Assembly: GCF_038397745.1 (NCBI RefSeq)
Contig: NZ_CP151636.1
Location: 1,984,001-2,048,000 of the forward strand
DNA: 64,000 nt
Direction: 5' to 3'
Source: Microbacterium sp. LWH11-1.2
GTDB taxonomy: Bacteria; Actinomycetota; Actinomycetes; Actinomycetales; Microbacteriaceae
The translations under genes and the position numbers were made by a program. A model generated the notes under the pieces. The model was not told where the DNA came from and did no database searches. It worked only from the letters and a program-made list of their open reading frames with translations. Below are positions 34,462 to 43,388 of the stretch, one piece after another. Positions within the stretch are counted from its first letter, which is position 1. Each line of letters starts with the position of its first letter.

Positions 34462-37073
34462 GCGGGGAGCGGGTCGCGAGCGGCACGGCGGTCGGGGCGA
34501 ACACGCCGCTGCTGCTCTCGGGCGCCGACGGATCGTGGCTCGTCGTGCACGGCGCGCTCGAGGTGTTCGCCTCGTTCGACGCCGAGACCTCCGCACCTCG
34601 CATCCATCTCCTGACCGTCGGAGCAGGCGGTCGCGTGCACGGCATCCCGCGATCGGGCGCGCCGGAGGTCGATGTGCTCGCGGTCGGGTCGGCGGGCACG
34701 GTCGTCCGAGAGCTCGACGCGCCGAGCGCCTCGGAGCGCGATTCGTGGATCGAGGAGATGACCGCGGCGCACGAGGATCAGGCGCCCGAGGACGAGGCGC
34801 TCGACGAAGAGAAGCCCGAGGAGGAGGTGCCCGCGCCGGCGGATGCCGCCGAACGACTCCTCCGGGCGATCCGGACGCGACGCCGTGCCGTCGAGCTCGA
34901 CGGCACGGCGCGCGTGCGTGCCCGGCGTATGGGACGGATGTCGTCGATGGCGAACGGCCTCGAGAGCCTTCGTTCCCTGGTCGGACGGCCCGATCCCGTC
35001 GCCGCGGGCGTGGCCGCCGGTGACCCTCTCGACGCCGCTTTCGCCGTGATCGCCCGGTCGCTCGGGGTGACCTCCGCGCCGGTGCCCGCAGAAGCCGGGA
35101 TCACGGATCGACTCTCGACGCTGGCGCGCCGCGCGCGGGTGCGCACGCGAAGCGTGAGCCTGAGCCGCGGATGGTGGACGCACAGCACCGGCCCGATGCT
35201 CGCGCACCTCGTCGACGGCGGCGCACCCGTCGCGCTGCTGCCCCGCGGACTCACACGATACGAGTTGATCGATCCGCAGACGCGGGCGCGCGTGCTGGTC
35301 GACGAGAAGGTCGCTTCGACCATCGATGCGGATGCGGTCGTCGTGTACCGGCCCCTCCCCGAAGGCGCGGTGTCGCTGTCGGCACTGCTCGGCGATGCCC
35401 TGCTCCACTCCCGTCGCGACATCACCCGCCTGGTCGCTTTCGCGCTCGGCTCGGCCGTCGTGGCGCTCGCGGTTCCGATCGTGACCGGGCGGATCGTGGG
35501 GACCGTCATCCCCGAGGCCGACCTGCCGGATCTCCTGCAGCTGTCGCTCGCCCTGATCGTGGCGGCCGTGGCCGGTGCCCTGCTGCAGCTCACCACGGCG
35601 ATCGCCGTGCTGCGCGTGCAGGGGAGGGTGAGCACGTTCCTCGCTGCGGCGGTCTGGAATCGGCTGCTCTCGTTGCCGGCCACGTTCTTCCGCCGCTACT
35701 CGTCCGGTGACCTCGCGGTGCGGATGCAGTCGGTGGAGACCATCGTGCAGGTGCTCGGGAGCGGTGCCGTCGTCGCCCTCCTCGGTGTCGCGACCACCGT
35801 GCTGAGTCTCGGTCTCATCTGGTTCTACAGTGTCGCGTTCGGGATGATCGCGACGCTGCTGCTCGCCGTGCTCGCCGCGTTCGTCGTCTTCTCGAGCCGG
35901 GCGCAGCTGCGGCGCTCGAGGGCCGTGGAGGACACGGCGGGGCAGCTGAGCGGACTCGTGATGGAGTTCGTGTCCGGCATCGGCAAGCTCCGGGTCGCGG
36001 GAGCCCACGAGAAGGCCTTCGAGCGCTGGGCCGAGCGGTTCCGCGCGCGGCGGGCGGCGCAGAACGGGGTCCGTCGTGCGCAGAACGTGTCGATCGTGGC
36101 GATGGCCGCGTTCCCCGTCATCGCGTCTCTCGTGCTGTTCGCCGCGGTCGGGCTCAGCGATCCGCCGCTCGCGGGGCCGGGCGAGTTCCTGGCGATCAAC
36201 GCCGCCTTCGGGCAGGTGATCGGCGCGGTGCTCTCGATCATCGCCGTGGTGACGCAGCTCGTGCAGGCGGCACCCGGCATGACGCGCGTGCTGCCGGTGC
36301 TGCAGGAGCACCCGGAGGACGACGCCGACAAGGCCGAGCCGGGTGAGCTGCGCGGGGGTGTGCAGTTCAGCGGCGTCACCTTCCGCTACGACCCGGAGGG
36401 TCCGGCGGTGCTCGACGACGTGTCGATCAGCGTCCCTCCCGGCAGCGCGGTCGCCCTCGTCGGTCCCTCCGGCTCGGGCAAGTCGACCCTCGGACGTCTC
36501 CTGCTCGGATTCGAGACGCCCGAGGAGGGCGGCGTCTATCTCGACGACCAGGATCTCGCCGGCCTCGACCTGCGCGCCGTGCGGCGGCAGCTCGGGGTGG
36601 TGCTGCAGACGGTCGAACCCCTGCCCGGGTCGATCCTCACGAACATCCTCGGGGATGCCGTCGGTCTCGGGATCGATGCCGCCTGGCGCGCGGCGGAGCG
36701 GGCGGGGTTCGCCGACGATGTGCGCGCGATGCCCATGGGCATGCACACCGTCGTCTCGGAGGGCGGGTCGACGCTGTCCGGCGGACAGCGTCAACGGCTG
36801 CTCATCGCCCGAGCGCTCGCGGGGGACCCGCGCATCCTGCTCTTCGACGAGGCGACGAGCGCGCTGGACAACGTGACGCAGGCTGTCGTCGCCGAGAGCC
36901 TGGCCCGCCTCTCGGTGACGAGGATCGTGATCGCGCACCGACTGAGCACCGTGATGGATGCCGACCGCATCTACTACCTCGAGCGGGGGCGCGTCCTCGA
37001 ATCAGGGACCTTCGACGAGCTCATGGCGCACGACGGAGCCTTCGCGGCGCAGGCCCGGCGCCAGCTCGCCTGA
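34458..37073 (+). CDS. Second NHLM ABC transporter with regulatory N-terminus
   Basis: 871 residues. The first 290 residues include a beta-rich, cyclic-nucleotide-binding-like part (LLLSGADGSWLVVHGALEVF) and a C39-like fold without a catalytic Cys. Then come six membrane helices (about 305-600) and a complete ATPase, with Walker A GPSGSGKST (about 671), LSGGQRQRL and ILLFDEATSALDN. NHLM loci usually carry this pair, and the two ABC proteins probably form a heterodimer. It ends the export operon and is convergent with the response regulator; the 47-bp gap has only a weak 6-bp hairpin. Confidence 0.9.
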   Translation: MSGERVASGTAVGANTPLLLSGADGSWLVVHGALEVFASFDAETSAPRIHLLTVGAGGRVHGIPRSGAPEVDVLAVGSAGTVVRELDAPSASERDSWIEEMTAAHEDQAPEDEALDEEKPEEEVPAPADAAERLLRAIRTRRRAVELDGTARVRARRMGRMSSMANGLESLRSLVGRPDPVAAGVAAGDPLDAAFAVIARSLGVTSAPVPAEAGITDRLSTLARRARVRTRSVSLSRGWWTHSTGPMLAHLVDGGAPVALLPRGLTRYELIDPQTRARVLVDEKVASTIDADAVVVYRPLPEGAVSLSALLGDALLHSRRDITRLVAFALGSAVVALAVPIVTGRIVGTVIPEADLPDLLQLSLALIVAAVAGALLQLTTAIAVLRVQGRVSTFLAAAVWNRLLSLPATFFRRYSSGDLAVRMQSVETIVQVLGSGAVVALLGVATTVLSLGLIWFYSVAFGMIATLLLAVLAAFVVFSSRAQLRRSRAVEDTAGQLSGLVMEFVSGIGKLRVAGAHEKAFERWAERFRARRAAQNGVRRAQNVSIVAMAAFPVIASLVLFAAVGLSDPPLAGPGEFLAINAAFGQVIGAVLSIIAVVTQLVQAAPGMTRVLPVLQEHPEDDADKAEPGELRGGVQFSGVTFRYDPEGPAVLDDVSISVPPGSAVALVGPSGSGKSTLGRLLLGFETPEEGGVYLDDQDLAGLDLRAVRRQLGVVLQTVEPLPGSILTNILGDAVGLGIDAAWRAAERAGFADDVRAMPMGMHTVVSEGGSTLSGGQRQRLLIARALAGDPRILLFDEATSALDNVTQAVVAESLARLSVTRIVIAHRLSTVMDADRIYYLERGRVLESGTFDELMAHDGAFAAQARRQLA

Positions 37074-37120
37074 GGTTCGGATGCGATGCGTCCACGCCCG
37101 AACTGCGCCGGCAACCCGCC

Positions 37121-37786
37121 TCAGCGCGCAGGGGGAACGGCCGCTTGCAGGTGCCGGATGACGGCGAGCACACGGCGATGGTCGTCGGCGTCGACCGGCA
37201 GCCCGAGGGCGTCGTAGATGTTCGAGGTGTGCTGGACGACGGCCTTCTCGCTGAGGACCAGCTGGGCGGCGATGGCGGCGTTGCTGCGCCCCTCGGCCAT
37301 CAGCCCGAGCACCTCGACCTGACGCGGCGTCAGACGGCCGATCGCCGAGGTGCCCCGACTCGCCCGCGCGACCAGCACCGACACCAGCTCGGGATCGAGC
37401 GCGGTGCCGCCGGCGGCGACGCGACGGATGTCGGTCGTGAACGTGTGGGCGTCGGCGATGCGCTGCTTGAGCAGATACCCGAAGCCTCCGCCCCCTCCTT
37501 CGAGGAGCTCGGTCGCGTAGCGGCGCTGCACGTGCTGCGACACGACGACCACGCCGATGTCGGGGTGGGTGCGACGGATGCGGAGCGCGGCCACGAGGCC
37601 CTCGTCCGTGTACGTCGGCGGCATCCGGATGTCGGTCACGACCAGGTCGGGCGCGTGACGCGCCACCTCTCGTTCGAGCTGCGCCGCGTCGCTGACGCTG
37701 GCGAGCACGTCGAGGCCGTCCCGCGCGAGGATGTGCGCGATCCCCTCGCGCAGCAGCACCTCGTCCTCGCCGATCACGACACGCAT
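37121..37786 (-). CDS. LuxR/NarL-family response regulator, copy 1
   Basis: 221 residues: receiver domain (acidic pocket EDE 7-9, phosphoacceptor Asp52 in VVTDIRMP, Lys107 in YLLKQRI) and a C-terminal LuxR helix-turn-helix (LTPRQVEVLGLMAEGRSNAAIAAQLVLSEKAVVQHTSNIYDALG). The DNA-recognition helix is almost identical to that of copy 2 at 46093, which implies the same DNA target. The gene overlaps the preceding kinase gene by 13 nt. It probably controls the GACCYRSGTCYATRGY elements near the RiPP and surface-protein genes; that link is inferred. Confidence 0.92.
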   Translation of the reverse strand: MRVVIGEDEVLLREGIAHILARDGLDVLASVSDAAQLEREVARHAPDLVVTDIRMPPTYTDEGLVAALRIRRTHPDIGVVVVSQHVQRRYATELLEGGGGGFGYLLKQRIADAHTFTTDIRRVAAGGTALDPELVSVLVARASRGTSAIGRLTPRQVEVLGLMAEGRSNAAIAAQLVLSEKAVVQHTSNIYDALGLPVDADDHRRVLAVIRHLQAAVPPAR

Positions 37787-39522
37787 GGCAGCTCCACTCT
37801 CACATTCGTTCCGGCCGAGGGCTCGGACTGGATCTCGATCGTGCCCTTGAGCGCCTCGACCCGGTCGGCGAGACCACGGAGGCCGACTCCCGCGCCGATG
37901 CGCGCGCCGCCGATCCCGTCGTCCTCGATCTCGAGCCGCATGACACCGTCGCGCTGCGCCATCGTGACGCGCACGTTCGACGCCCGCGCGTGCTTGACCG
38001 TGTTCGAGAGCGCCTCGGCGACGATGAAGTACGCGGTGTGGGCGGTCGAGGTGGCGATCATCGTCTCGTCGAGTTCGGCGTGCAGGGTCGCGGGAACGGC
38101 GAGTCGATCCACGAGGTCCTCGGTCGCGGCCACGAGCCCCTGCTCGAGCAGCGCGGCCGGGAGGACGTTGTGCACGAGGTGTCGCAGGTCGGCGGCGGCC
38201 GCGTCGATGCCGTGGCGGAGGGCTTCGACTTCTCCGGTGACGGAGGAGTCCGAGGCCGAGTTGGCGATCGTCTGCGCCTCGATCGCGAGGAGGACGAGCT
38301 GCATCTGCAGGCCGTCGTGCAGGTCGCGGGCGATGCGGAAGCGCTCACGGTCGGCGGCCTCGACGATGCGGATGCGGGAGTGGGTGAGCGCCTCGTTGCT
38401 CGACAGGAGCTGCGTGGTCAGGCGCTCGCGGTCCAGGGCGATGGCGAGGACCTCGGCGGCCCGGCGCACGGGAGACGGGTCGGCGATGATCCGCGCGTCG
38501 TACTCGACGGCGCCGACGAGCTCCTCGTCGACGACGACCTGGAGCCAGCCGCGCTCGCCGTCGGTCTCGTCGATCGCGACCTCGGCGCCGTCCTCATCGA
38601 CGAAACGATGCTGTGCGGCATCCCAGTAGACGACCCGCAACGAGCGATCGCCGAGCGTCGTGGCGAGCGCCTGCGCGACCGCCGGACGGCTCGCCCCGCG
38701 GATGGCGAGCCACTCGCTCAGCGCCTCGAGCGGCGTCGTCCGGATGAAGCTGCCGAGCAGCACGCCGAGGAGGAAGGCGATCGGGAGACCGGCAAGGAGC
38801 AGGATCTGCAGCGAGACGATCAGTACCGGTGAGGCGCCCAGTGGGAACAGGATGTTCGGAACGTTCGGCAGCCCGACGACGGCGATGATGCCGTAGACGA
38901 AGAGCGGGAGCAGCACACGTCGGTGGGCGGGGTCGGCGGCGCGCAGACGTCGCACCATCACGATCGCCGCCATGATCATCGCCGAGAGCCCGAGCCAGGT
39001 CTGCGCGAACGAGAGGGGGCCGAAGGCCGCCGTCCCCTCCGCGAGTGCTCGCGCGGTGCCGAATCCGATCGCGATGATGTAGACGTACACGACGATGAAC
39101 GTCGAGAAGCGGCCGCGCAGCCGGCCGGAGGGGAAGGCGAGCAGCAGGTGCACCGCGACGGCGAGGGTGCTGCTGCCGAAGACCTTGTAGAGCGGGATCA
39201 GGGCCGGGGCGTCGAGGTACCCCGTCGCGACGAGCAGGATCGAGACGGCGCCGATGAGCAGGAGACCGCCCATCCCGTTCGTCGGTCGGCGCCACCAGGC
39301 GCAGATGCCCGCAGCAACCCAGATCCAGAAGAGCACCACGAACTCGACGACCTCGAACAGGCTGCCGCCGGCATTCGCCCCGACCGCGAGCACGATCACG
39401 CCGATGAGTCCGGAGAGCAGGCCGATGAAGATCAGGGCGAGCTCGAGCGAACCCACCCTCCCGCCCTGCAGCCGGCGCGGCGTCGGATCGGTGAGGGGGG
39501 AGATGGAGCGGTCTGAAGACAA
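37774..39522 (-). CDS. Membrane sensor histidine kinase (HisKA_3), copy 1
   Basis: 582 residues from a TTG start at 39522 with AGGGA about 6 nt upstream. The choice rests on alignment with copy 2: SSDRSISPLTDPTPRRLQGG here and SSQAPVSPLTRPTPRRLQGG there. About eight membrane helices (residues 25-290) are followed by a linker, the phosphoacceptor box FRIARDLHDGLQMQLV and an HATPase with EALSNTVKHA and EDDGIGG. The sensed signal is unknown; the polytopic domain without a large external loop suggests a membrane or hydrophobic cue, possibly the exported peptide itself. Confidence 0.9.
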   Translation of the reverse strand: MSSDRSISPLTDPTPRRLQGGRVGSLELALIFIGLLSGLIGVIVLAVGANAGGSLFEVVEFVVLFWIWVAAGICAWWRRPTNGMGGLLLIGAVSILLVATGYLDAPALIPLYKVFGSSTLAVAVHLLLAFPSGRLRGRFSTFIVVYVYIIAIGFGTARALAEGTAAFGPLSFAQTWLGLSAMIMAAIVMVRRLRAADPAHRRVLLPLFVYGIIAVVGLPNVPNILFPLGASPVLIVSLQILLLAGLPIAFLLGVLLGSFIRTTPLEALSEWLAIRGASRPAVAQALATTLGDRSLRVVYWDAAQHRFVDEDGAEVAIDETDGERGWLQVVVDEELVGAVEYDARIIADPSPVRRAAEVLAIALDRERLTTQLLSSNEALTHSRIRIVEAADRERFRIARDLHDGLQMQLVLLAIEAQTIANSASDSSVTGEVEALRHGIDAAAADLRHLVHNVLPAALLEQGLVAATEDLVDRLAVPATLHAELDETMIATSTAHTAYFIVAEALSNTVKHARASNVRVTMAQRDGVMRLEIEDDGIGGARIGAGVGLRGLADRVEALKGTIEIQSEPSAGTNVRVELPCVS

Positions 39523-39621
39523 GGGAGTCCCTCTCGAGAGAGCAGGGTGTGCAGTGCGATCAGATCTCACCCTCCTGCACGGCCCGGCACCGAACAAGCG
39601 ACCTGAGTCCCCTTTCGGCGA

Positions 39622-39666
39622 GGACCCCGGTCCTGCCCGCGCACAGGCGCGACCCAGGTCCATGGT
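39622..39666 (+). promoter_or_regulatory. Bipartite regulatory element (site 4: GGACCCCGGTCC and GACCCAGGTCCATGGT)
   Basis: The auxiliary GGACCCCGGTCC (39622-39633) is followed after 17 nt by the main element GACCCAGGTCCATGGT (39651-39666), 104 bp upstream of the surface-protein start. It lies in the gap between this gene and the divergent kinase, so it may also serve autoregulation. The same pair of sequences occurs at 44701-44741. Confidence 0.7.
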
Positions 39667-39769
39667 GTGCGCCTTGGGCGCCCCGGAGCATGGATCGGGA
39701 GTGCCGCGCCGCGTCACTCACCGTGCTCGGGTGCCTCGCACCGGAGCGACCGACTCCAGGGACGAGAAC

Positions 39770-41740
39770 ATGGGAATACGAAGAAAGGCCGCCGCGATCG
39801 TGACAGCCGGGATGCTGATCGCGTCATCGCTCGCCATGGGGAGTGCGCTCGCGCTTCCCGCCGCCGCCGACGACGGGTCGGCCGAACAGCCGATCGTCGA
39901 GGCGGTCGATCCGGCGGTGTCGCCGCCGGATGCCGAGGGAGAGCCGGATGCCGAGGGAACGCCGGATGCCGGTGTGCCGGAGGCGTCCGACGACGAGGGC
40001 GCCGCTCCTGAGCCGAGACTCGACGAGGTCGTGCCGGACGAGGAAGAGGCGCCGGTCGTCCCGCAGGACGACGCCGCTGATGACGCCGCTGAGGACGCGG
40101 GTGGCGTCGGCGCGCTCGCCGAGCAGCACGCCACGCTCTGGGCGAGCGTCGACCTGTACCGGGTCACGCTCGTGGAAGGGGCGCTCACCGGGACCACGAA
40201 GGGGCACGTCTCCGCTGTGCCCGGCAGCGTCTCGGCGACCGCGACGAACGTCTTCAACGTGACGGGGACCTACGCCGACGCCGCCGCGACGGGTATCGAT
40301 GCGACGGTCGTCTACAAGGTCCGCATGGACATGCCGCACGCACCCGATGAGAGCACCTGGATCCAGGCGCGCATGCACGTCGAGGGCGGAACCAGCTACG
40401 CGGAGTGCGACGTCTTCACGGGCGACCCGCGTGCGGGCGGAGTGGTCGCGACCCCTGCGCCGTACACGTGCTTCCCGCACCGCACCCAGAGCTTCCCGAA
40501 CGTGCGCTACACGTTCGCGATCGAGATGAATCGCTACGTCGAGTCGTCGGGAACGATCCACACCGTCGGCCCGGTGTCGCTCTCGGAGGGGAACTTCACC
40601 TTCGAGCAGCCGTTCCGGATCGCGGGGACGGAGAACGTCGTCGCGGGCGGCACCACCACCTTCTCGACGCTCCAGCGCGAGTCCGACACGAAGGCCTCGG
40701 TCGAACCCGACACGGCCAAGACGTGGTTCTCCTACCGGATCCAGGAGACGAAGGACGTCGCCGGGGTGCCCACCGTGGTCCCGTCGAAGTACTACATCGC
40801 CGGCATCGTGAGCCGGAACCGTTCGGGGAGCAACCAGACGTCGTGCTGGATCTTCGATGTGGATCCCACGGGCTCGACGCCGTGGCAGGACCTCAAGAGC
40901 CCGCGGGCCACGCCGTACACCTGCACGGCGACCGGCGATCGAGTCGACAGCGGTCATCTGGCGGCGACGATCATCGTGGCCAAGCGCGACATCATCGTCA
41001 TCCCGGCGACGGAGCGCCCGCGTCAGAGCGAGCTCTACCGCGACGTGTGCACGAACCGGCCGGACGACTGCGACCTCTCGCTCGTGACCGTCGTGCAGCA
41101 GCCGGGGACCCATCGGGTGATGTCGCCCAAGTGGGGCAACATGGAGCACCCCGAGCCGATCAAGCACATCTTCAAGTTCACGTCGAAGCAGTCGACCACG
41201 ACATCCTTCGGGACCGAGCTGACGCTCGGGATCGAGGGAGGGCTCGGTGTCAAGTACAAGGCCGAGATCAAGGCCTCGTTCGGCTACGAGATCGCGAACG
41301 AGACCTCGTACACCGATGAGCAGGAGGTCGAGATCAAGCCCGGTCGCAGCGCCTTCATCGTCGGCGCACCGCAGATGATCCACACCGAGGGCGACATCTA
41401 CGTTCTGCATGGAGACAGGCTCTACATCCTGCAGAACGTGATCGCCGACTTCCCGCGGGTCGGACTCGACAACTGGAACTTCTGGGACGAGAGCGAGCCG
41501 ATCCCCGGATGGACGCCGGGAGGCGTGGGAGGCGTGCAGAACCCGCCCCTCACGGATCTCGATCCGGCAGCTGCCGCGGCAGCAGCCGCAGCGGCGGGAC
41601 GCGCGACGTCCGGAAAGGGCTCGCTGGCCCAGACGGGCGGAACCGCTGACGTGCTGACGTTCGCGTTGGCGGCGGGCCTCACGATCGCGGGCGGGCTGCT
41701 CCTGTTCGCACGGCGCCGTCGGCACCACCCGGCCGAGTAG
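39770..41740 (+). CDS. LAxTG-anchored surface protein with aerolysin-like C-terminal region
   Basis: 656 residues. A Sec signal peptide (1-34, cleaved near LALPAAADD) is followed by an acidic Pro/Glu/Asp spacer (35-110), a beta-rich domain with six or more Cys, and a segment near 480-560 of alternating Ser/Thr and hydrophobic strands (STTTSFGTELTLGIEGG, KAEIKASFGYE, IKPGRSAFIVG) like the pore-forming module of ETX/MTX2 aerolysin-type proteins. Then come a poly-Ala linker, LAQTG (619-623), a membrane helix and an RRRRHH tail: a class E sortase signal. The start at 39770 has AGGGA upstream. The pore-forming assignment is from pattern only. Confidence 0.82.
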   Translation: MGIRRKAAAIVTAGMLIASSLAMGSALALPAAADDGSAEQPIVEAVDPAVSPPDAEGEPDAEGTPDAGVPEASDDEGAAPEPRLDEVVPDEEEAPVVPQDDAADDAAEDAGGVGALAEQHATLWASVDLYRVTLVEGALTGTTKGHVSAVPGSVSATATNVFNVTGTYADAAATGIDATVVYKVRMDMPHAPDESTWIQARMHVEGGTSYAECDVFTGDPRAGGVVATPAPYTCFPHRTQSFPNVRYTFAIEMNRYVESSGTIHTVGPVSLSEGNFTFEQPFRIAGTENVVAGGTTTFSTLQRESDTKASVEPDTAKTWFSYRIQETKDVAGVPTVVPSKYYIAGIVSRNRSGSNQTSCWIFDVDPTGSTPWQDLKSPRATPYTCTATGDRVDSGHLAATIIVAKRDIIVIPATERPRQSELYRDVCTNRPDDCDLSLVTVVQQPGTHRVMSPKWGNMEHPEPIKHIFKFTSKQSTTTSFGTELTLGIEGGLGVKYKAEIKASFGYEIANETSYTDEQEVEIKPGRSAFIVGAPQMIHTEGDIYVLHGDRLYILQNVIADFPRVGLDNWNFWDESEPIPGWTPGGVGGVQNPPLTDLDPAAAAAAAAAAGRATSGKGSLAQTGGTADVLTFALAAGLTIAGGLLLFARRRRHHPAE

Positions 41741-41750
41741 TCGGCGACAG

Positions 41751-41796
41751 CACAGAAGAGGACGCCCGGGCTCAGGCCCGGGCGTCCTCTTCTGTG
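41751..41796. terminator. Long bidirectional hairpin terminator
   Basis: A 21-bp perfect stem (41751-41771 with 41776-41796, arms beginning CACAGAAGAGGACGCCCGGG) closed by a TCAG tetraloop, between the convergent surface-protein and S13 peptidase genes. It should stop transcription from both sides. Confidence 0.9.
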
Positions 41797-41810
41797 TCGG
41801 CGGAAGCCGA

Positions 41811-43388
41811 TCAATACGCCTGCTGGATGATCGCGGCGACCGCGCCGACGTCGTCGTTCGCGTCGAGGATGCCGTTCGGATCGGGGAGGAACCCCTGCGT
41901 GACGATGATCGTGAACGCGAGGTCGCGACCGGAGGCCGTCTCCATCACGCCGCCGAGCGTCTTCGTGGAGAGGCGGAACCTCTGGTTGAACGGGTCGCTG
42001 TTGAGGAGGGTTCCGGTCTTCGCGAACACCTTGCCGGCAGCAGGGCCGTCGGCCTCGACCATGACGAGCGAGCCGTCGACACCGAGCACCGGCATCGTGG
42101 CCTTCCAGCGCTCCGCATCGGGACGCTCCGCCATCAGCGTCTGGATCTGCAGGGCGTTGGCGGGCGTGACGTAGTTGCCCTCCAGGCCCGAGCCGTCGAT
42201 GAGCGACGCTCCGGTGACGTCGAGGCCCGCCTCCTTCCAGATCTCGCCGGCGATCGGTATGCCCTTGTCGCAGTCGGTCTCGCCGCGCTCCACGGCCAGG
42301 CGGCAGACGAGGGTCTGCGCACCGCGGTTGTAGCTGATCTTCATCACATACGTGACCTCCTCCTCGAGCGGGAGCGACTCCAGCTCGGCGACCGAGGGCA
42401 GCGCCTCGACGGCCGCGAAGTCGGCGAGGGTCTCGGTCGTGTTGGTGGCGAGGGGATCGGTGCCCACCGCCACGCCCGCGCGCCCGAGTGCCTCGATGAA
42501 CGCCGTGCGCGCGAACGTGGCAGGGTCGTCGAACGCGTAGGACTTGAGCTGCGGCACGCTGTCGGCGGCGATCGTGCCCGAGACGACGACCTCGCCGTCG
42601 CGCGAGGAGTCCTCGAGGGTGATGGCGGTGACGCCGCCCGCCTCGACGGTCTCGACGGTCGATGTGACGATCCACGGCGAGACGACCGGCACCATCTCGG
42701 TGGTGGCAGGCTCACCGGGCTCGGACGGGTGCACCATGACGTCCACCAGGTTCTGGTTGACGATGATGGGGGTCACCGCCTGGCCGCCGAGCTTGCCGGT
42801 GAACAGACGGTCGTCCACCAGCACGTCTCCGGCGACGGAGTCGATGCCCGCCGCCTTCACCTGGGCCGCGAGGTCGTCGAGTCCGGTGAGAGGGTCCTGC
42901 GGGGTGAGACTCGAACCGGGCAGGAAGTTCGCGTCGTTGTGGTCGAGGTTCGCGAAGTCGACGGTCCCGTCGTCCTTCGTGCGCCCGCCCATCGTGAGAT
43001 CGCCCATCCCGACGAGCACGAGGTCGCCGCCGAGGACTCCCGCGGTGATCTCGCCGGTGCGCTTGACGGGCGTCGTGATGGTGTGGTCCGGTCCCCATTC
43101 GAGCCACGCGGCGCCCGCGCTGTACGTCTTCACGAACGAGCCCGGCTCGACCATCCGGTTCGCGCCGAGATCGATGAGCTCCTCGCCGGTCTCGAGGTCG
43201 GTCACCGCGATCGACCAGGTGGCGTGCTCGTACCGTTCCTGGTTCATGACCGCGAGTGCGGCATCGGGCAGACCGTCGACGGAGTTCGGATCCGCGGCGT
43301 CCTCGGCGGTGCAGGCCGTCGTGCCGACCAGGAAGAGACCCGCCACGGCGGCGGCCGCCGCCCCCCGGCGGAGGGACCCCGGGGTCAT
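41811..43388 (-). CDS. dacB: S13-family D-alanyl-D-alanine carboxypeptidase/endopeptidase
   Basis: 525 residues from ATG 43388, which overlaps the stop of the upstream serine hydrolase (ATGA). The three penicillin-binding motifs are present: SxxK at Ser84-Lys87 (SFVK), SxN in KISYNRGA, and KTG in VFAKTGTLLNS. The large insertion domain between motifs 1 and 2 (VDDRLFTG, NQNLVDV) is typical of PBP4/DacB. The N-terminus has a hydrophobic segment ending GTTACTAED, a signal peptide with a weak lipobox at Cys26. It trims or cleaves peptidoglycan outside the cell. Placed among RiPP-regulated genes, it might alter the target of the peptide. Confidence 0.9.
   Translation of the reverse strand: MTPGSLRRGAAAAAVAGLFLVGTTACTAEDAADPNSVDGLPDAALAVMNQERYEHATWSIAVTDLETGEELIDLGANRMVEPGSFVKTYSAGAAWLEWGPDHTITTPVKRTGEITAGVLGGDLVLVGMGDLTMGGRTKDDGTVDFANLDHNDANFLPGSSLTPQDPLTGLDDLAAQVKAAGIDSVAGDVLVDDRLFTGKLGGQAVTPIIVNQNLVDVMVHPSEPGEPATTEMVPVVSPWIVTSTVETVEAGGVTAITLEDSSRDGEVVVSGTIAADSVPQLKSYAFDDPATFARTAFIEALGRAGVAVGTDPLATNTTETLADFAAVEALPSVAELESLPLEEEVTYVMKISYNRGAQTLVCRLAVERGETDCDKGIPIAGEIWKEAGLDVTGASLIDGSGLEGNYVTPANALQIQTLMAERPDAERWKATMPVLGVDGSLVMVEADGPAAGKVFAKTGTLLNSDPFNQRFRLSTKTLGGVMETASGRDLAFTIIVTQGFLPDPNGILDANDDVGAVAAIIQQAY

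Noticed and set aside
32155..36938. Two very long minus-strand open frames across the ABC transporter genes
   Set aside because: Both are Arg/His/Glu/Asp-rich mirror frames of well-recognised C39-ABC and NHLM ABC genes, without RBS or domain signals.
37074..37120. Hairpin GTTCGG...CCGAAC between the second NHLM ABC gene and the response regulator
   Set aside because: Only 6 bp with a large loop; too weak to call as a terminator.
39523..39717. 65-residue N-terminal extension of the first kinase
   Set aside because: The paralog begins at the equivalent of the TTG codon 39522, which has a good ribosome site; the extension overlaps the regulatory element at 39622-39666.
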